Positions 23,278 to 35,448 of a stretch of DNA of 64,000 nt are shown piece after piece (the stretch's first letter is position 1; each line of letters starts with the position of its first letter). This stretch comes from Sphagnum magellanicum (taxonomy: Eukaryota > Streptophyta > Sphagnopsida > Sphagnales > Sphagnaceae), in contig CM038919.1 in the NCBI GenBank assembly GCA_021904315.1, positions 2,480,001-2,544,000 on the forward strand. The letters run 5' to 3'. A program made the translations under genes and the position numbers. The notes under the pieces are model-generated. The model did not search any database and was not told the origin of the DNA. It worked only from the letters and a program-made list of their open reading frames with translations.

Positions 23278-24780
23278 AGTATCCCCCTTTACCACATCTG
23301 TTGGCTGCACACCAGAATTGGTACCAGTTTGTCTAGTTCTCTGTAGTTTCTGAGAATGTGTCATAGAGGTGTCCCATTTTACATGCATGACTGAGACTAC
23401 AAATTGATGGTTACTTGATCAAAGTTGTTGAAATTTTTGATTTGAGTATTCTGTGCATAGAGACTTATCTCTGGTGGCATTAAGAATTGCCCCAATTTAT
23501 TGGTTGGGAAATAGTTCAGTGGAATGCAAGAAAGTATCCGTTTACAATTTCTCATTACTACCTGTTTGAAATTTTGGTTGACATTTGGTGCACAATCTAG
23601 GAGTGGATCATTCTCAAATTATTTAACTTTCAAACGAATCTGTATTAGGTGTGTCTCATGAATGTTGACTAACCTGATGGTCTCTTTTCTCTCTAGCTTG
23701 TTGGATTTGAAAAGGAGACGGAATGTCTCATATCACGTTCAAACTTCAAACTTCTGAGTCTTCAAACTTCAAGAAAGATGGGGGGAGGACAGGATTAGTC
23801 ATTCAGGGTTCCATGGTGAAACCTGTAAATATGCACTGGATATTATGCTCTCCAAGAAGGTGACCAAGCGCCATAGCTCTCAAGGATTAATTAATGTGAA
23901 ATATCATTTTTTGTGGTATATTGGAATAGTGGTGGCTACAGAATAGAGGGAGGGGATTGTTGGCTGTACCCAATAAGAATATTCTTGTCAGGCAAATTAT
24001 GAAACTCAATAGTTATATTATTGGGGAAGATGGTTTGGGTGTGTACCAGGGTTTTTCCTTTCATTGGCCCAAAGTACCCTACTTGGCTATATGTGTTGTT
24101 GGCACTTGGAGGCAATGTTGGTAACTAGTCTGAACTTTTGCTATGTGCAATTGTAAACTTGCAGCAAATGTAAAAAGGATTATGGCATCCAAGAAAAAAT
24201 CATGATAACATATAATTGTGATACAAAAAAATTGTGAAGTACGGTAGATTAGTTACATTGGATTTTCACCGATAAAATTTTTAACATTCATGTACGTGTA
24301 TTGGAGAGCATGTCAACAACAACAAGAATTTGTATTCAACTTCCTGTGCTCAAAAATTGAAGGCTTGGGGAGGGATTGAACCTCTCGGATCCTGCCCATT
24401 GTAGTGGAACTCAGATCTACACAAGCAACACACATTAAACCTTCCTTGCACTCGAACAATAGTTCAACAAAACAATCAAGAAATCAATCAATCAACAAGA
24501 AATGTGCATATCAAATCAACACAAAGTAGGAGGCGAGTAGACACTTGAAGGAACTTACAACATTTGCAACAAGTATTTGTATACATCTAGATCACACAAA
24601 AAATACATAAAAGGAATTGGGAAAAAATGCAATTGAGAAAAAAAGTAGCTACAATACAAACCTTGCCTTCACTGCTTGCCTAACTATTTACACACAAGCT
24701 ACAACTTGCTCAAAACAATGTGCAAAAAATACCTAGTATGCAATTCTAAAAATTTTAGAGTCGTCTAAGCATGCACTACA
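23278..24780. other. PreP 3' flank and intergenic DNA
   Basis: The 3' untranslated region presumably starts at 23,278. I see no clear AATAAA near the expected site. Beyond about 23,700 there is no recognisable coding sequence. A minus-strand GGTTCAATCC at about 24,385-24,395 resembles a box B, but no box A lies at the right distance. Confidence 0.4.
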
Positions 24781-24789
24781 TACCTCTAT

Positions 24790-25010
24790 TACCTATCCTA
24801 CCAATCCTTGATGGCATCTCTAAATGCGAAAGTATCCATGGAATAGTGATGTAAAGCAAACATCCTAATGACCAAATCAAAATGAGTTGTCAACCAATTT
24901 TTAAGCTTAGATTTCACAAAAGACAAGGTTGAGAAGCACCACTTGTCGTCCACACTCTCCAATACCATCACTACAAAAATTTCCACCAACTTGAAATTCT
25001 CTAATACTCA
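24790..25010 (-). mobile_element. hAT transposase C-terminal (dimerisation domain) remnant
   Basis: A minus-strand frame reads VLESVDDKWCFSTLSFVKSK, then a NWLTTHFDLVIRMFAL segment, then YSMDTFAFRDAIKDW. The (S/E)VxDERxFSTLxFxKSKLRNRL pattern is the hallmark of the hAT C-terminal dimerisation domain (hATC) in plant hAT-like proteins. Only this domain is seen, so it is a truncated relic. It belongs to the same subfamily as the longer remnant at 41.4-44.0 kb, whose C-terminus carries the parallel residues SVKDERTFPTLTFMK and TFPYDD. Confidence 0.7.
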
Positions 25011-25144
25011 CTATTGTAGCACATCACTAGAGGAGAGATTGGAGGCTCCAAAGACTATTTTTTAGTTTGCTTGCATCGTGACCCATCAATATCTACATGG
25101 GGTATAATTCCACCCAATAAGCTATTAAGAGGGGGAATATTAAG

Positions 25145-28100
25145 GTGTTGATGTTAGTGGGAGAAAACAAAGTTGATGTTGTTTTCATTAATGTTCTACA
25201 TGCCCTTGGAATGGCCAAAAACATTTTTTCTACATGTGATTAAAGCAACTTACTTGGGACATCATGTTGAATTTAGAAAGAAAAAATGCGACATCACAAA
25301 TAATAGAAAGAAGGTCGTTGGGTTTGGCATTAAAGATTTTTTTTTCTATTGGTTGCAATGTGAAACCAAGTTGAGAAAGATAGAAAAATACTCACCTCGT
25401 TATTTCTAAACAATTGACTGGTGTCCAACTATGGCATGACTGCTTTGGGTCAATTAGGAACAAAGAACGTGAAACTTTTGTCAAAAAGAATCTTGTAGAA
25501 AACAACATAGATAAGTAGGAAGAGCTCACCTTTTGTGAAAGTTGTCATGTGTAAGGCAAACAACACATGGAAAGTTTCCTAAAAGAAGGAACATTGTGTG
25601 TAGATAAATTATTTGGGCTTTTCCACTAATGTTTGGGGATTGTCCAAAACACCATCTCTTAACAAAGCAAGATATTTTGTATTTTTTACAAATGATTTCT
25701 CTTGAAAATCATTCATTTACACCTTAAGGTAAAAAAAAAATGTTTTTCAAAATTCAAAGAGTTTATAGCTCTTGCAAAGAACCAAATTGGAGAGAAGATC
25801 AAGAGTGTACGGAGTGACATTAATGGAGGTGAATTTACATCAAAAGAATTTCAAAAGTTCTTGATAATGCACAAATTCATCATCAAACATATGTGCCATA
25901 CATGCCGCAACAAAATGGAGTTTCAAAATGACAAAATCATACAATTGTGGAGGTGGTGAGATCCATGTTTTAACATTGCAATCCAGGACCAAGATATGGG
26001 GCAAAAGTTTTACCAATTGCCACATACTTGAAAGCAAGATCTCCTCACAAAATAATCGAATGAACAACACTTGAAGAACTTTGGAATAGGAAAAAACCTT
26101 CAATAAACCACTTGTGAGTCTTTGGTTGTGATGCTTACACTCACAAACAAAGTCAAACAAAAACAAAGTTGGATCTAAAGAGCACGAAATGCATTTTTGT
26201 TGAGTACAACCAAAATGTTGCAAAGGCATACAAATTGATAGATTTGGAAACATTAAAGCTCATCATTAGTTACAATGTGGTTTTCAATGAAGAAGCATAA
26301 ATCATTTCACATGGAGAAAATTTGTTGGAAAGGAAATTTGAACAAGTGATTCCAACAAAAAATATGAATTTGATTTTGAATGAAATGTTGATTTTGAAAA
26401 TATTACATTTCCAAAAATGAACAAAAAAAGAGTAATTGCCCATCTAGTCAACTTTTTGTGGAGCTACCAATCTATGTGGTATCACCCAAGAAGGTTGGTG
26501 CTACTCCCAAAGTACCAACAAAAAAATCATTTAAAATAATAGGGGCTTTGGATTAGGACTACTTGATTATGCATGTGTTGTTGCCATGCACGAACCATTG
26601 ACATGACAAGAAGCTTTCAAAAGAGGAGACATGAAGAAGTGGAAAGAAGTTGCAAATGAAAAATATCATGCATTTATGAAAAATAAGACCTAGGATCTCA
26701 CTAGACTACCAGAAGGAAGAAAAGCAATAGGGAGCAAGTGGGTTTTCTGTATAAAAAAGAAAACAAATGGAAAAGTTGATAAATATTATGTAAGACTAAT
26801 TGCATAAGGCTTATCTCAAACCAAAGGTTTGGATTTTTATGAAACCTTTGCTCCTATTGTAAAGTTCCTTTCTTTTAAGGTGTTGTTAGCATTAACAACC
26901 ACATTTGATCTTGAGATACACCAGATGGACGTTAAAAATATGTTTTAAAACATAAAATTGGAAAAGGACATTTACATGACGTAATCAAAAGGGTATGAAG
27001 GCAATGAACTTAAAGGGCTTGTTTGTAAACTTAAGAAAATCATATATGGCTTGAAGCAAATTCAAAGAGTTTGGAATGACATAATAGAATTTTCCCTCTT
27101 GAGTTTTGGTTTCAAAAGGTGTTAAGTTGAACTTAATATCTATTGTTTGGAGAACCAAAAATTGTCAAATGTGTTTCTAACATTGTATGTAGATGATTTG
27201 CTCCTTTTTAGCAAAGATTTCAAAGCCATTGAAATAGTGAACAAATCTTTCACGTGAGTTTGAAATGAAATTTTTTGGAAAACTAACCATTTTTTTGGAA
27301 TCTAAGTATTGAGAGATTGGTAGCATAAAGTGATTAGGTTTGGACAACCTAAGTATGTTAAAAAAATCTTGAAGCATTTCAACATGGAGAACTATAAGCA
27401 TGTGTTTACACCTCTAGAGGTCAATTGTAAGTTGTAGAAATTGATCACACCAAGGACCTCAAAAGAGATTGTTGAAATGAAAGACATACCATACAAGGAA
27501 TTAGTAGGCAATCTAATGTATGCAATGGTTGCAACTATACCATATCTTTATAATGCAATAAACATAGTTAGTCAATTTATGTTTGACCCTTCCATAGAAC
27601 ATTGGGTAGCTACTACAAAAATTCTTAGTTATTTGCAAAACACAAAACATATGTGGCCACAATAGTTAGGAGATGGATTAGAAGAATATTCAAACTTAGA
27701 CTAGGGCAAAGACCTAAATTTTAGGGGGTCCATGTAAATTGGGTTCCCTTTTTGTTAGCAAATGGAGCCATGAGTTGGGCAAGTTAAAAAAACCAACTGT
27801 GGTGTTTTCATCAACATAGATAGAATATATGGTAGCCACTTCTACCATTAAAGAAGCAACATGGTTCATAATTTTGTTGTAGGAATTAGGTTTCCCACAA
27901 AACTATGCCATAATTATTTTGAATAATAGCCAAGGAAGTTTTGTGCTAATAAGAAACCTAATCCACCACTTAAAAAAACCAACCACATTGACATACAACA
28001 CCATTGTGTTAAAAAGAAGATGACAACAAAGGAAGTTGTTTCAATATTACCCTACATCCAACATGGGAGTTGATGCTTTAACGAAACCAGTCTTGCACTG

Positions 28101-28170
28101 AAGCATTTGAAGTACGTGCAACTCTTAAGCTTGAACCAAGTGAGAGTGTAAATAGGAACTTGTCAAAGTA
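25145..28170 (+). mobile_element. Ty1/copia retrotransposon, decayed polyprotein
   Basis: In copia gene order on the plus strand: a pre-integrase segment with NVLHALGMAKNIFSTC (about 25,185); integrase with IKSVRSDINGGEFTSKEF (about 25,800-25,855) and later VFGCDAYTHK (about 26,118-26,148) and KSTKCIFVEYNQ; reverse transcriptase opening with KAIGSKWVFCIKKKTNGK (about 26,720), then YETFAPIVK (about 26,838), YGLKQ (about 27,045) and the active-site YVDD box at 27186-27197 (LYVDDLLLFS); RNase H with YKELVGNLMYA (about 27,492), NIVSQFM, WVATTKILSYLQNT, and the copia-typical HIDIQHH at 27984-28004; then MGVDALTKP-type residues (about 28,065-28,090). Many stops and frameshifts separate these parts. 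I could not find matching LTRs, so this is an old, non-autonomous relic. Confidence 0.9.
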
Positions 28171-29590
28171 CTTAAGTGATAACCATATTTAAACAAGTAA
28201 CAAAATTTGGTAATAAAATAGGTTTTCATTTTCATCTAGTTAGTATTTCGAGTAGATCCGCAACAATTGCATATGTAACAAATTAATTTCTTACATTGTT
28301 GCTAAGCACATTAGTTAGATACCTAGGTAGAAACATGGTAAAACATACAAAAAACATGAATGTCTTTAGATTTACCTTATATCATGCATATAAAACAAAA
28401 AAGTAGCATAAAAATGGGTAAATATAATTGTAAACCATCTCACACCTCTATTATTATTATAAAAATTCGCTTTAAAAAAAATTAGGACCAAATGAATTTT
28501 AAAAGTAGACCAAAAGTATCCCCATTTTTTAGGTGGTAAATTTGTAAATGGGGATACTTTTAGTGTACTTTTAAAACTTAGTTGTTCTATTACTTTTGGT
28601 GATATAGATATCATTATAATTTTGAAGTGTGGCCATAATAGAAACTAAAAAATCTATCTATTAAAACCTATTTATCATATATTTTACAAGAGCCCTTCAT
28701 TGCATAAAATAGAGTTTGAACTTAATTGCATTTCAAACAAGTAGACAAAAAACTAATTGAAACAATTTGAAAGTTGAAAATCAATGCACAATAGTGAATA
28801 ACTATGTTCATATATATTTTAATAAAAATACTCAATGTAAACCAATTTTTTCATGGGTTTTATTTCTATTTTATGTCTACTTCATCCATCCTTGACAAGG
28901 TAAAAAGTATGCACCCTCCAAGTGCACCCCAATTTTATTTTTCGAGTTGATTTTTTTTACATGACAATAGTTCTCATCTACTTGTTCATTTATTTAATTT
29001 GCTTGATTGTTGTCCCTAAGTAGTATATGTGGCCTTTTTATTTTTGTTTCTTGCACCTTCAAGTTTTAGGATCATTAATTTACACTATTTCAAGTTTTTA
29101 AACTTTCAAGAGTATGTTCCTTTTGTGGCTTATTCTACTATATGCTTATAGTCTTTAGTCCCATTGCATACTATGGATTAGGACTTTGAACTTTCACACC
29201 ATGGTTCTGACAAACATGTCTACCATAATCAAAGAATTGATAAAAACATTATTTGCTAGGTGCATTAAGAAAGGAATGCTTACAAAAGCTATCATTCTAA
29301 TGGGAGCTATGACGATGTTTATAAGAGTGCACAAATGTGCATGCTTATTTTAATGCAAATTGGACTAGTAAATTGATGACCACCAATTGGGTTATGCTTT
29401 TTTTTATCATGTGACAAAACTATCAAATAAAAAATAGACATGTATTATTATGTTGTCAATATAAATTAAGTATATGGTAGTTTCTGAAATAACAAGGTAA
29501 ACAATGTGACTTTCATCATTTTTTGGGACTATTTGCTAATCATAAATGAAACACATTGTTATATATATATATGATGATGATGATGATGAT
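28171..29590. other. Intergenic DNA containing a short foldback
   Basis: Apart from the inverted repeat at 28497-28576 and a (TA)n(GAT)n microsatellite at 29560-29596, I see no gene or element. The 3' LTR of the copia remnant could begin near 28,145 but has no partner copy to confirm it. Confidence 0.4.
28497..28576. repeat. 31-bp perfect-type inverted repeat (hairpin)
   Basis: Arms 28497-28527 and 28546-28576 pair at 29 of 31 positions with an 18-nt loop. The left arm begins TTTTAAAAGTA and ends AAGTATCCCCATTT. It could be a miniature foldback transposon or a transcribed hairpin. No target-site duplication is evident outside the arms. Confidence 0.75.
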
Positions 29591-29596
29591 GATGAT
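29560..29596 (+). repeat. (TA)n(GAT)n microsatellite
   Basis: A run of TA followed directly by about eight GAT units. It lies just 5' of the copia 3'-end remnant. Confidence 0.85.
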
Positions 29597-29599
29597 AAC

Positions 29600-29836
29600 C
29601 AAAGGTATATATCTTTATTGAAGAACCCACCTTTGATGCTTGCATGAAACTCATCAAGTTTCATCATCATTTAATGCAAGAAAAAATTGAAGATGGATTC
29701 ATTAAGGTGGTGTATTGCATTTATAAATTAATGCCATTTATAATGACCAACACACTTCTTATTGGCAAGCATGAACAATTTTTTATGTTGAATGGGTGCA
29801 GTCAAATGCATAATTTGATAGTTCATTGAGTGGAGG
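29600..29836 (+). mobile_element. Second copia family: RNase H C-terminal remnant
   Basis: The plus-strand frame reads HHHLMQEKIEDGFIKVVY followed by MTNTLLIGKHEQFFMLNG and SQMHNLIVH. This parallels the end of copia RNase H (H-x5-REKVEDGxIxVxY ... DIxTKPL ... F). The TKP triplet has decayed. A purine-rich GAGTGGAGG at 29828-29836 immediately before the LTR is a good polypurine tract. The 5' part is missing, so the element is 5'-truncated. A homologous end lies on the minus strand at 61.6-61.93 kb. Confidence 0.7.
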
Positions 29837-30101
29837 TGTTGGGGGTATCAACATGATATCAAGTTGCTTTTACTTGATATTTTTATGTTTCATGCACTCA
29901 ACTTTTGTAACTCTGAGATACTTTAGTTAAAGTTAATCAATCTCATTGCATACAACATTCACCTCCTATTTAGAAATAGGCTAGAGCTTAGGGGTGAATT
30001 ATAAAATTTGTAAAAACTTGTGTAATCCTAAGGCTAGACAGAGAGCTTGTAGTAAATGTGTGTTTTTCTCATCTTTATTCCTTCATTGTCAATTTCCAAC
30101 A
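29837..30101 (+). mobile_element. 3' LTR of the second copia family
   Basis: About 265 bp starting TGTTGG and ending CCAACA, a perfect 6-bp terminal inverted repeat as expected for a copia LTR, and directly following the polypurine tract. It aligns with the reverse complement of about 61,617-61,823, for example GATATCAA...ATGCACTCAACTTTT...TTTAGTTAAAGTTAA and ACTTGTGTRRTCCTAAGG. The right boundary is inferred from the CCAACA ending. Confidence 0.7.
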
Positions 30102-30320
30102 ACCCTAAACCAAAAAGTGAACATTGGAGACACAAGTTCACACACATCATAGGTCATTTTTTTGTCAAAGAATTTTCCTTTGAGTTTTATTAGTTTTTTT
30201 CAATGAGTTTAATCTTCATTACTAAAACATTGCACCTAAGTGGGCAGAGAAAAATCAATGATTTTTTTTGTTTTCTAATCTTTAGATTCCAAAAAGCGGT
30301 ATTCAAAAGATACAAAAAAC
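30102..30320. other. Spacer, nothing recognised
   Basis: AT-rich DNA between the copia LTR and the duplicated segment. No gene seen. Confidence 0.4.
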
Positions 30321-30321
30321 T

Positions 30322-30465
30322 GCCAAATTTTACCATAGGTTCTAGTAGGTAGCCAACAATATAGAAGGATGCTTAAATGTCTTTGTAATTTCATATTTTT
30401 CTTGTAGCCAAATTTGGCTAAATTTTCTATGGGATGATTACCACTTCAGCTACATCACAAAATTG
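30322..30465 (+). repeat. Dispersed repeat, copy A
   Basis: Shares with 31,128-31,282 the run GCCAAATTT...TCTAGTAGGTAGCCAA...ATAGAAGGAT...GTAGCCAAATTTGGCTAAATT...GATTRCCACTTC and CATCACAAAA. Direct orientation, with a spacing of about 810 bp. It includes the palindromic AGCCAAATTTGGCT. Origin unknown. Confidence 0.7.
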
Positions 30466-31127
30466 GAAAGAGAAAAAGAATGAAAAAAGAAGAAGAAGAA
30501 ACCCACTGCTGACAATGAACAATTCATGACTCTAAAGGAAAATACTAATCCATAGCCAATACATTAGAACATGGTCATAGATGGTGACCTTAATCGTGAT
30601 GATTAGTATATATCCTAGTGAATATATATGAGTTAATGAACATTGAATACACATGCCATCTTCTACCACATGGCTCATTACTCCCCTCATAAACATGGAA
30701 CCTAAATGAGTGCATGCTGAAACATAGAAGTCCTACTAGTGGCAATCAAGTTTGCAAAACCTGGAAAATGTTTCACATTTGAGATCTATGGGCACTATAG
30801 TTTGGTATGACCCAGCACTCACAAAAACATCATCCCCCCTTTCCCATTTTGAGGCCATCAAGTTGGATGAAGCCTAACTTTAGAACCCCTAGCACAGTTT
30901 TGGAACACTCAGCTATGAGGGGGTTTAGCTGGGGGACAAGAACCCAATGAAAGAAGAGTGTCCTATTCACCCACCATCCATCCATAGTGGTGCGTTGGTG
31001 AGTGCTGGTTCATTTCGGTGAATTTTGTAACCCAGCACCAGCATTTCTTTTACTGGCAAATTTTGGTGAAATTTTGACCTGAAAAATATGATTTCAACCT
31101 ATGCAAAGGATTTTTCATTGAAAAAAA

Positions 31128-31282
31128 GACCCAAATTTGCCAGATTTTTATGATAAGCTCTAGTAGGTAGCCAAGAACATAGAAGGATTCTGTTTTTTCT
31201 TTTCCTACTTTCATATGTAGGATGTAGCCAAATTTGGCTAAATTATTTTCTGGACGATTGCCACTTCGACTGCATCACAAAA
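31128..31282 (+). repeat. Dispersed repeat, copy B
   Basis: Direct, diverged copy of 30,322-30,465 (see there). Both copies end at the same CATCACAAAA. Confidence 0.7.
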
Positions 31283-34200
31283 GCATAGCGTTAAGAATTA
31301 GGTATCTATTTTTTAATCCACTTACTAAAGCATCTTCAATATAGTAAAGGATGTTGTGAAGCATCATTTCATCCATCTGTCCGGTCATCCATCCATCCTG
31401 TCATGGTCTGTTTACTCCGACGGGGCGGAGAAAGAGTGGAATACAACGCGGCGCGGTGGAGAATAATATATATTAGTGTTGTAAATTTTTATTTTTATTA
31501 TTATTTTTTTATTTTGGGGTTTTTGGACTTAGGTACACTCATCCTGTCTCTTTCTCAACAACTGAAAGAGTTGGGTTGGGCTTTTTTTTTTTTTTTTTTT
31601 GAAATTTTATTTAGAATATTGGAAATTTTCAATGCTTTTTACATTGCCATAATTTTTTATTATAGTTCAATGGATGCCAGAGCGAGCAGCCGTTAAACAC
31701 ACTTTTATTAGATATTGACAATTTCAAGGCTTGCATTTGCCATAATAATAATGGCAATGGATGTCAGTTGCCATTTTAGCACACAAACTTAATAGATATA
31801 TTGGTAATTGCAATGATAAGATTGCCCAAAAAAACAATTTTGCCAATAATAATAATATGCTGGATGCCAAAGGTATTATTATGATGCATGTGAAAATTGG
31901 CTGCACCAGAAACCCTAAGCATTATGAACAGGGAGGGGGTCTGGATAATGGAACTTATTAACATACAAAAACAAAGAAATAATTTTCAACAAATTGATAC
32001 CTACTAAATAAGTAACTTACTACTTGCTTACAAGTTGAACAACGTTGGGGTATATTTGCCGTCTCCGGTCTATTCCCATGGTCAGCTGTATGTTACTATT
32101 TCATGGGTCACAAGTAGTGCAAACATCAAGATTTTCAGCGGCCAGGGTCCCGATGGATACATGTGGAATGTTGTATATAAAGAGGTTTTGGAAATGTAGT
32201 TTGTAATTGTAATTTTGTAATATGTATTGTCAAATACACAAACCTGGGCATTAGGCACGGGGTTCAAACTAGTCTTCAATAAAGAAGATGTCATCCTAAA
32301 TTATAATTTAAGTCATTCTAAACAAGGAGATTCTATTTTTAAAATCACAACTCCATCTATCTTGTCTGACTTTCAAAACATCCCTAAACCACTCATTACT
32401 ACAATTTCAAATTCCCAAAACATTTGAAGAGTTATTAAAGGCAAAATAAGGTTTGCATTATCCATAATAGGTGACTCTACCTCAGGAGTCAGGACATCTT
32501 TCCTTTAGGCTAGCCCGACTCACAGCAGCTTTCCATTTTAGTTTTTGAGCTACATGTGCTCAGAGTCACCTCACAGCTAAAGGGATCAAGCATTGACCAA
32601 ATGCAAGAGCTTGGAGATCTACAACTCAAACTGTGACTAATCACAAACTGACATTTGTCTGTTTTCTAGTAACAGAAATAGATTCCCAGAGTTCCCTAAC
32701 ATATTTTCATATTGTAATGTTAGCTCTCCAATAAAAAGCATCTGGTCGAGCAGCAAGAAACAAGGCCCCATGTTAAGAAGCAGCAATTCAGAATAGGTTC
32801 GTCAATTCGATCGATTTTGGTTATCCATCAATTCAAGAGTTCATATACCCGGCCCATATACCCAAACCTCACCCACCAGTTCTTTCTTTGCAAAAAAAGG
32901 GTAATTTGCAGCACACGGGTCAACACTTTGTGTAAGCAAAAAGTAGCTCCACAAAAGGCTATCTCATTGTTGCTTTGACATCATGGGCATTGTTGTCATT
33001 CCTATCTCTAGCCCATGAGCTTGACACTTATTTGTTTGGTGAGAAGGTCCTTCAAGGACTGCAGCAGCAGGACTTCACTTTTTAAAAATCCCACAAATGT
33101 GCTTAAATTTGATTGTTTGATTGGTGCGCAGCTAAAGCTGCAAAAGAGGTTGAGTGTGTTGTGTATGCGACCCATTTGTGTGTGGCAGTGAGATCAGCCT
33201 TTTTAGAGTTAGCATATCAAGAAGCTTTTGGAATCACTTAGAAAAACAAAAAAAAAACACATTGCAGCTGCAACACACTCATTGAGCTCACCATCCACTT
33301 TGACTATAGAAAAAACACAAACACAAAGTACAACAATGGGGATGGTCCCAGAAATCATCATCATCACTCGTTTACTGCAAAGCCCCTAACCAAGTCAATG
33401 CCTAACAAAGGTTCAAAAGTTACAACTCCCCAAACTCTCACAATTTACATACAATTCACAAATTACAACTCATGACTTTCAGGAGTTATGACAACAATTG
33501 ACTCCCGAAACTTCCTAGTCATCAGTCCAAAGCTCTGTCTTGTACACTCTCAAGGGTACTCTTTGCCTGTGATACTAACAGAACCAAACAAACACCTAAA
33601 AATCTCTGACATGGTGGATTGCTTTTTCTGAGAGATATGGGATGCAACAACTGACACCCATGCTTTGTAGCAATCAAGAAACACATCCTTTAAACTCTAA
33701 AACCCTAAACCCCAATGATACCCACAATGTGTGTCTTCTTAAACTAAGATGTCTTTGGCAATCAAACCATCTCTCAATGAAAATAAACCCTAATTACCTT
33801 GTTAATCCCAATTCTGAAATTCATTTTCCTTTGCCCAGGATATTTCTATTGCCAGGTTCTAGTACCCTGAATTCTTTTTGGGGGTGATTCAAGTAAGGGG
33901 CAATCAAAGTATAGGGGTGCTTTAAGAAATGAAATGAGGCTGCTTCTTAGGTTTAGGGCCTTTAGGGTTTTTTTGGGAGGCCTTTTTTTTCAACAATTGT
34001 TCATAAGCTAGCATAGATGCATGGGGGCTTTAGGCCTTCTAAATGATAAGTTGCGAAGCAATATATGGCAAATTTCACATTGTGTGACAATTCAATTGAA
34101 ACATGCAAAATCCAAATTTAGGTTATCCACAGATTGTATGCTCAAAATGAGTGACATGAATTTGAGGACATCATTAATTACAAAATAAATATTAAGTGCC

Positions 34201-34320
34201 ATTTAATTTTATCTTTTAAAAAAAAATTGCATTAAATGAATATTTAAAATAAAATTTCACATTCATCAAAATTATATGATAAATTTCAACATAATTTTAT
34301 GTGACATTATCAAATGATAA
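31283..34320. other. Intergenic, no gene seen
   Basis: Contains a local GC-rich patch (31,415-31,465), a poly-T run at about 31,580-31,601, an imperfect palindrome TTGCCATAATAATAATGGCAA near 31,737-31,757 and stray AAACCCTAAACCCC units near 33,700. None of the small open frames carries a recognisable motif. Confidence 0.4.
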
Positions 34321-34324
34321 ATTA

Positions 34325-35190
34325 AAGTAACCTCTAGGTAGCCCCTAACATAGATAAAATTGTATGCTACCTAGGGCCTACCTAGGGGTTATTTAAAATA
34401 TGGGGTATCAAAAGCCAATGCATGGGGTTACATAGGGACTACATACAATGCTAAATAGGGGCAACCTAAAGATTTATTTAAATTTTGGGATACCTAAGAG
34501 TTAATTAAGGGGCTATACAGGGTATACATAGGGGTCTATGATTCAACCCTAGGTAGGCACCTAGATAATTCCTAGGTCACCTCCTATGTACGCCTTATGT
34601 AACCCCTTCTTATGTTATGAATCAACCTTAGGTAGCCCCCTTAATGACCATAAGTATCCCCTAACCTAAGAAATCCCTAGCCAACCATACATAAGTTATG
34701 TGTAGGCCTCTAATTAACCCCTAGGTATCCCATAACCTATGTGTTTCCCTAGGTAGTTCTTTATGTAACCCCCTCTTGCACTATGAGCCAACCCTAATTA
34801 GCCTTACATAACCCCTCATTATTCTGAATCTTAAATATCCTTAGCTAGTCACATTGGTAAGCTTTATGTGACCCTTTAAATATCCCATAACCTTGGCGGG
34901 CTTCTGGGTGTCTCCCTAGAGGTAGTCCGTACTAAGCCCCCTATGTAGCATCTAAGGTATCCCATAACCTAGGTAGGTACCAAAGTGTCTCCCTAAGCAC
35001 ATAGCCCTCTAGGTAGTTCTTATGTAACTTTTTATGTAGGCTTTTAATAGTCCCTATCCTAGATAACCTCCTTTTGTACCATGGCCCTACCTATAGCCTT
35101 TTAAGTAAACCCCTAGGTATCCCCAAGCTTAGGAAATCTCTAGCTAACCCCTAATGTAGGCTTTGTGTAATCCCCTAAATAGCCCTCAAT
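34325..35190. repeat. CTAGG-rich satellite-like tract
   Basis: About 870 bp built of variants of CCCCTAGGTATCCC, CATAACCTAGGTAGG, TATGTAACCCC and TTTATGTAGGCTT in irregular order. Longer phrases recur, such as GGTATCCCATAACCTA at about 34,722 and 34,954 and AGGTAGTTCTTATGTAAC at about 34,752 and 35,011. No fixed unit length is visible by eye. No coding capacity. Confidence 0.55.
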
Positions 35191-35440
35191 TTCACAATGC
35201 ATAGTATGGTAGAAAATAACCTGAACAAAAGAATATTAAAAAAAACCTTTTATATTTACATTATGGTGATTTAGAATATATATTTTATGAAAAGAATACA
35301 TGTAATTATGTGCTGAAAAATGCAAATATATTTCAAAAGTGATTGAAATTATTTTTCAAGTTTTGTGAAATTTGCAATATCCATTTCACACATGCGATTC
35401 CACATAATTGAAACCATGTTTGTGAACCTTCATTTGTAGG
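35191..35440. other. Spacer, nothing recognised
   Basis: AT-rich DNA between the CTAGG tract and the TIR element. Confidence 0.4.
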
Positions 35441-35448
35441 GCCTTGAC

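Noticed and set aside
24345-24420. Minus-strand tRNA or SINE candidate with a GGTTCAATCC box
   Set aside because: No box A at 40-60 nt distance and no cloverleaf pairing.
28145-28360. 3' LTR of the copia element at 25.1-28.2 kb
   Set aside because: A plausible position after the RNase H end, but I found no second copy upstream and no terminal inverted repeat, so the boundary cannot be supported.
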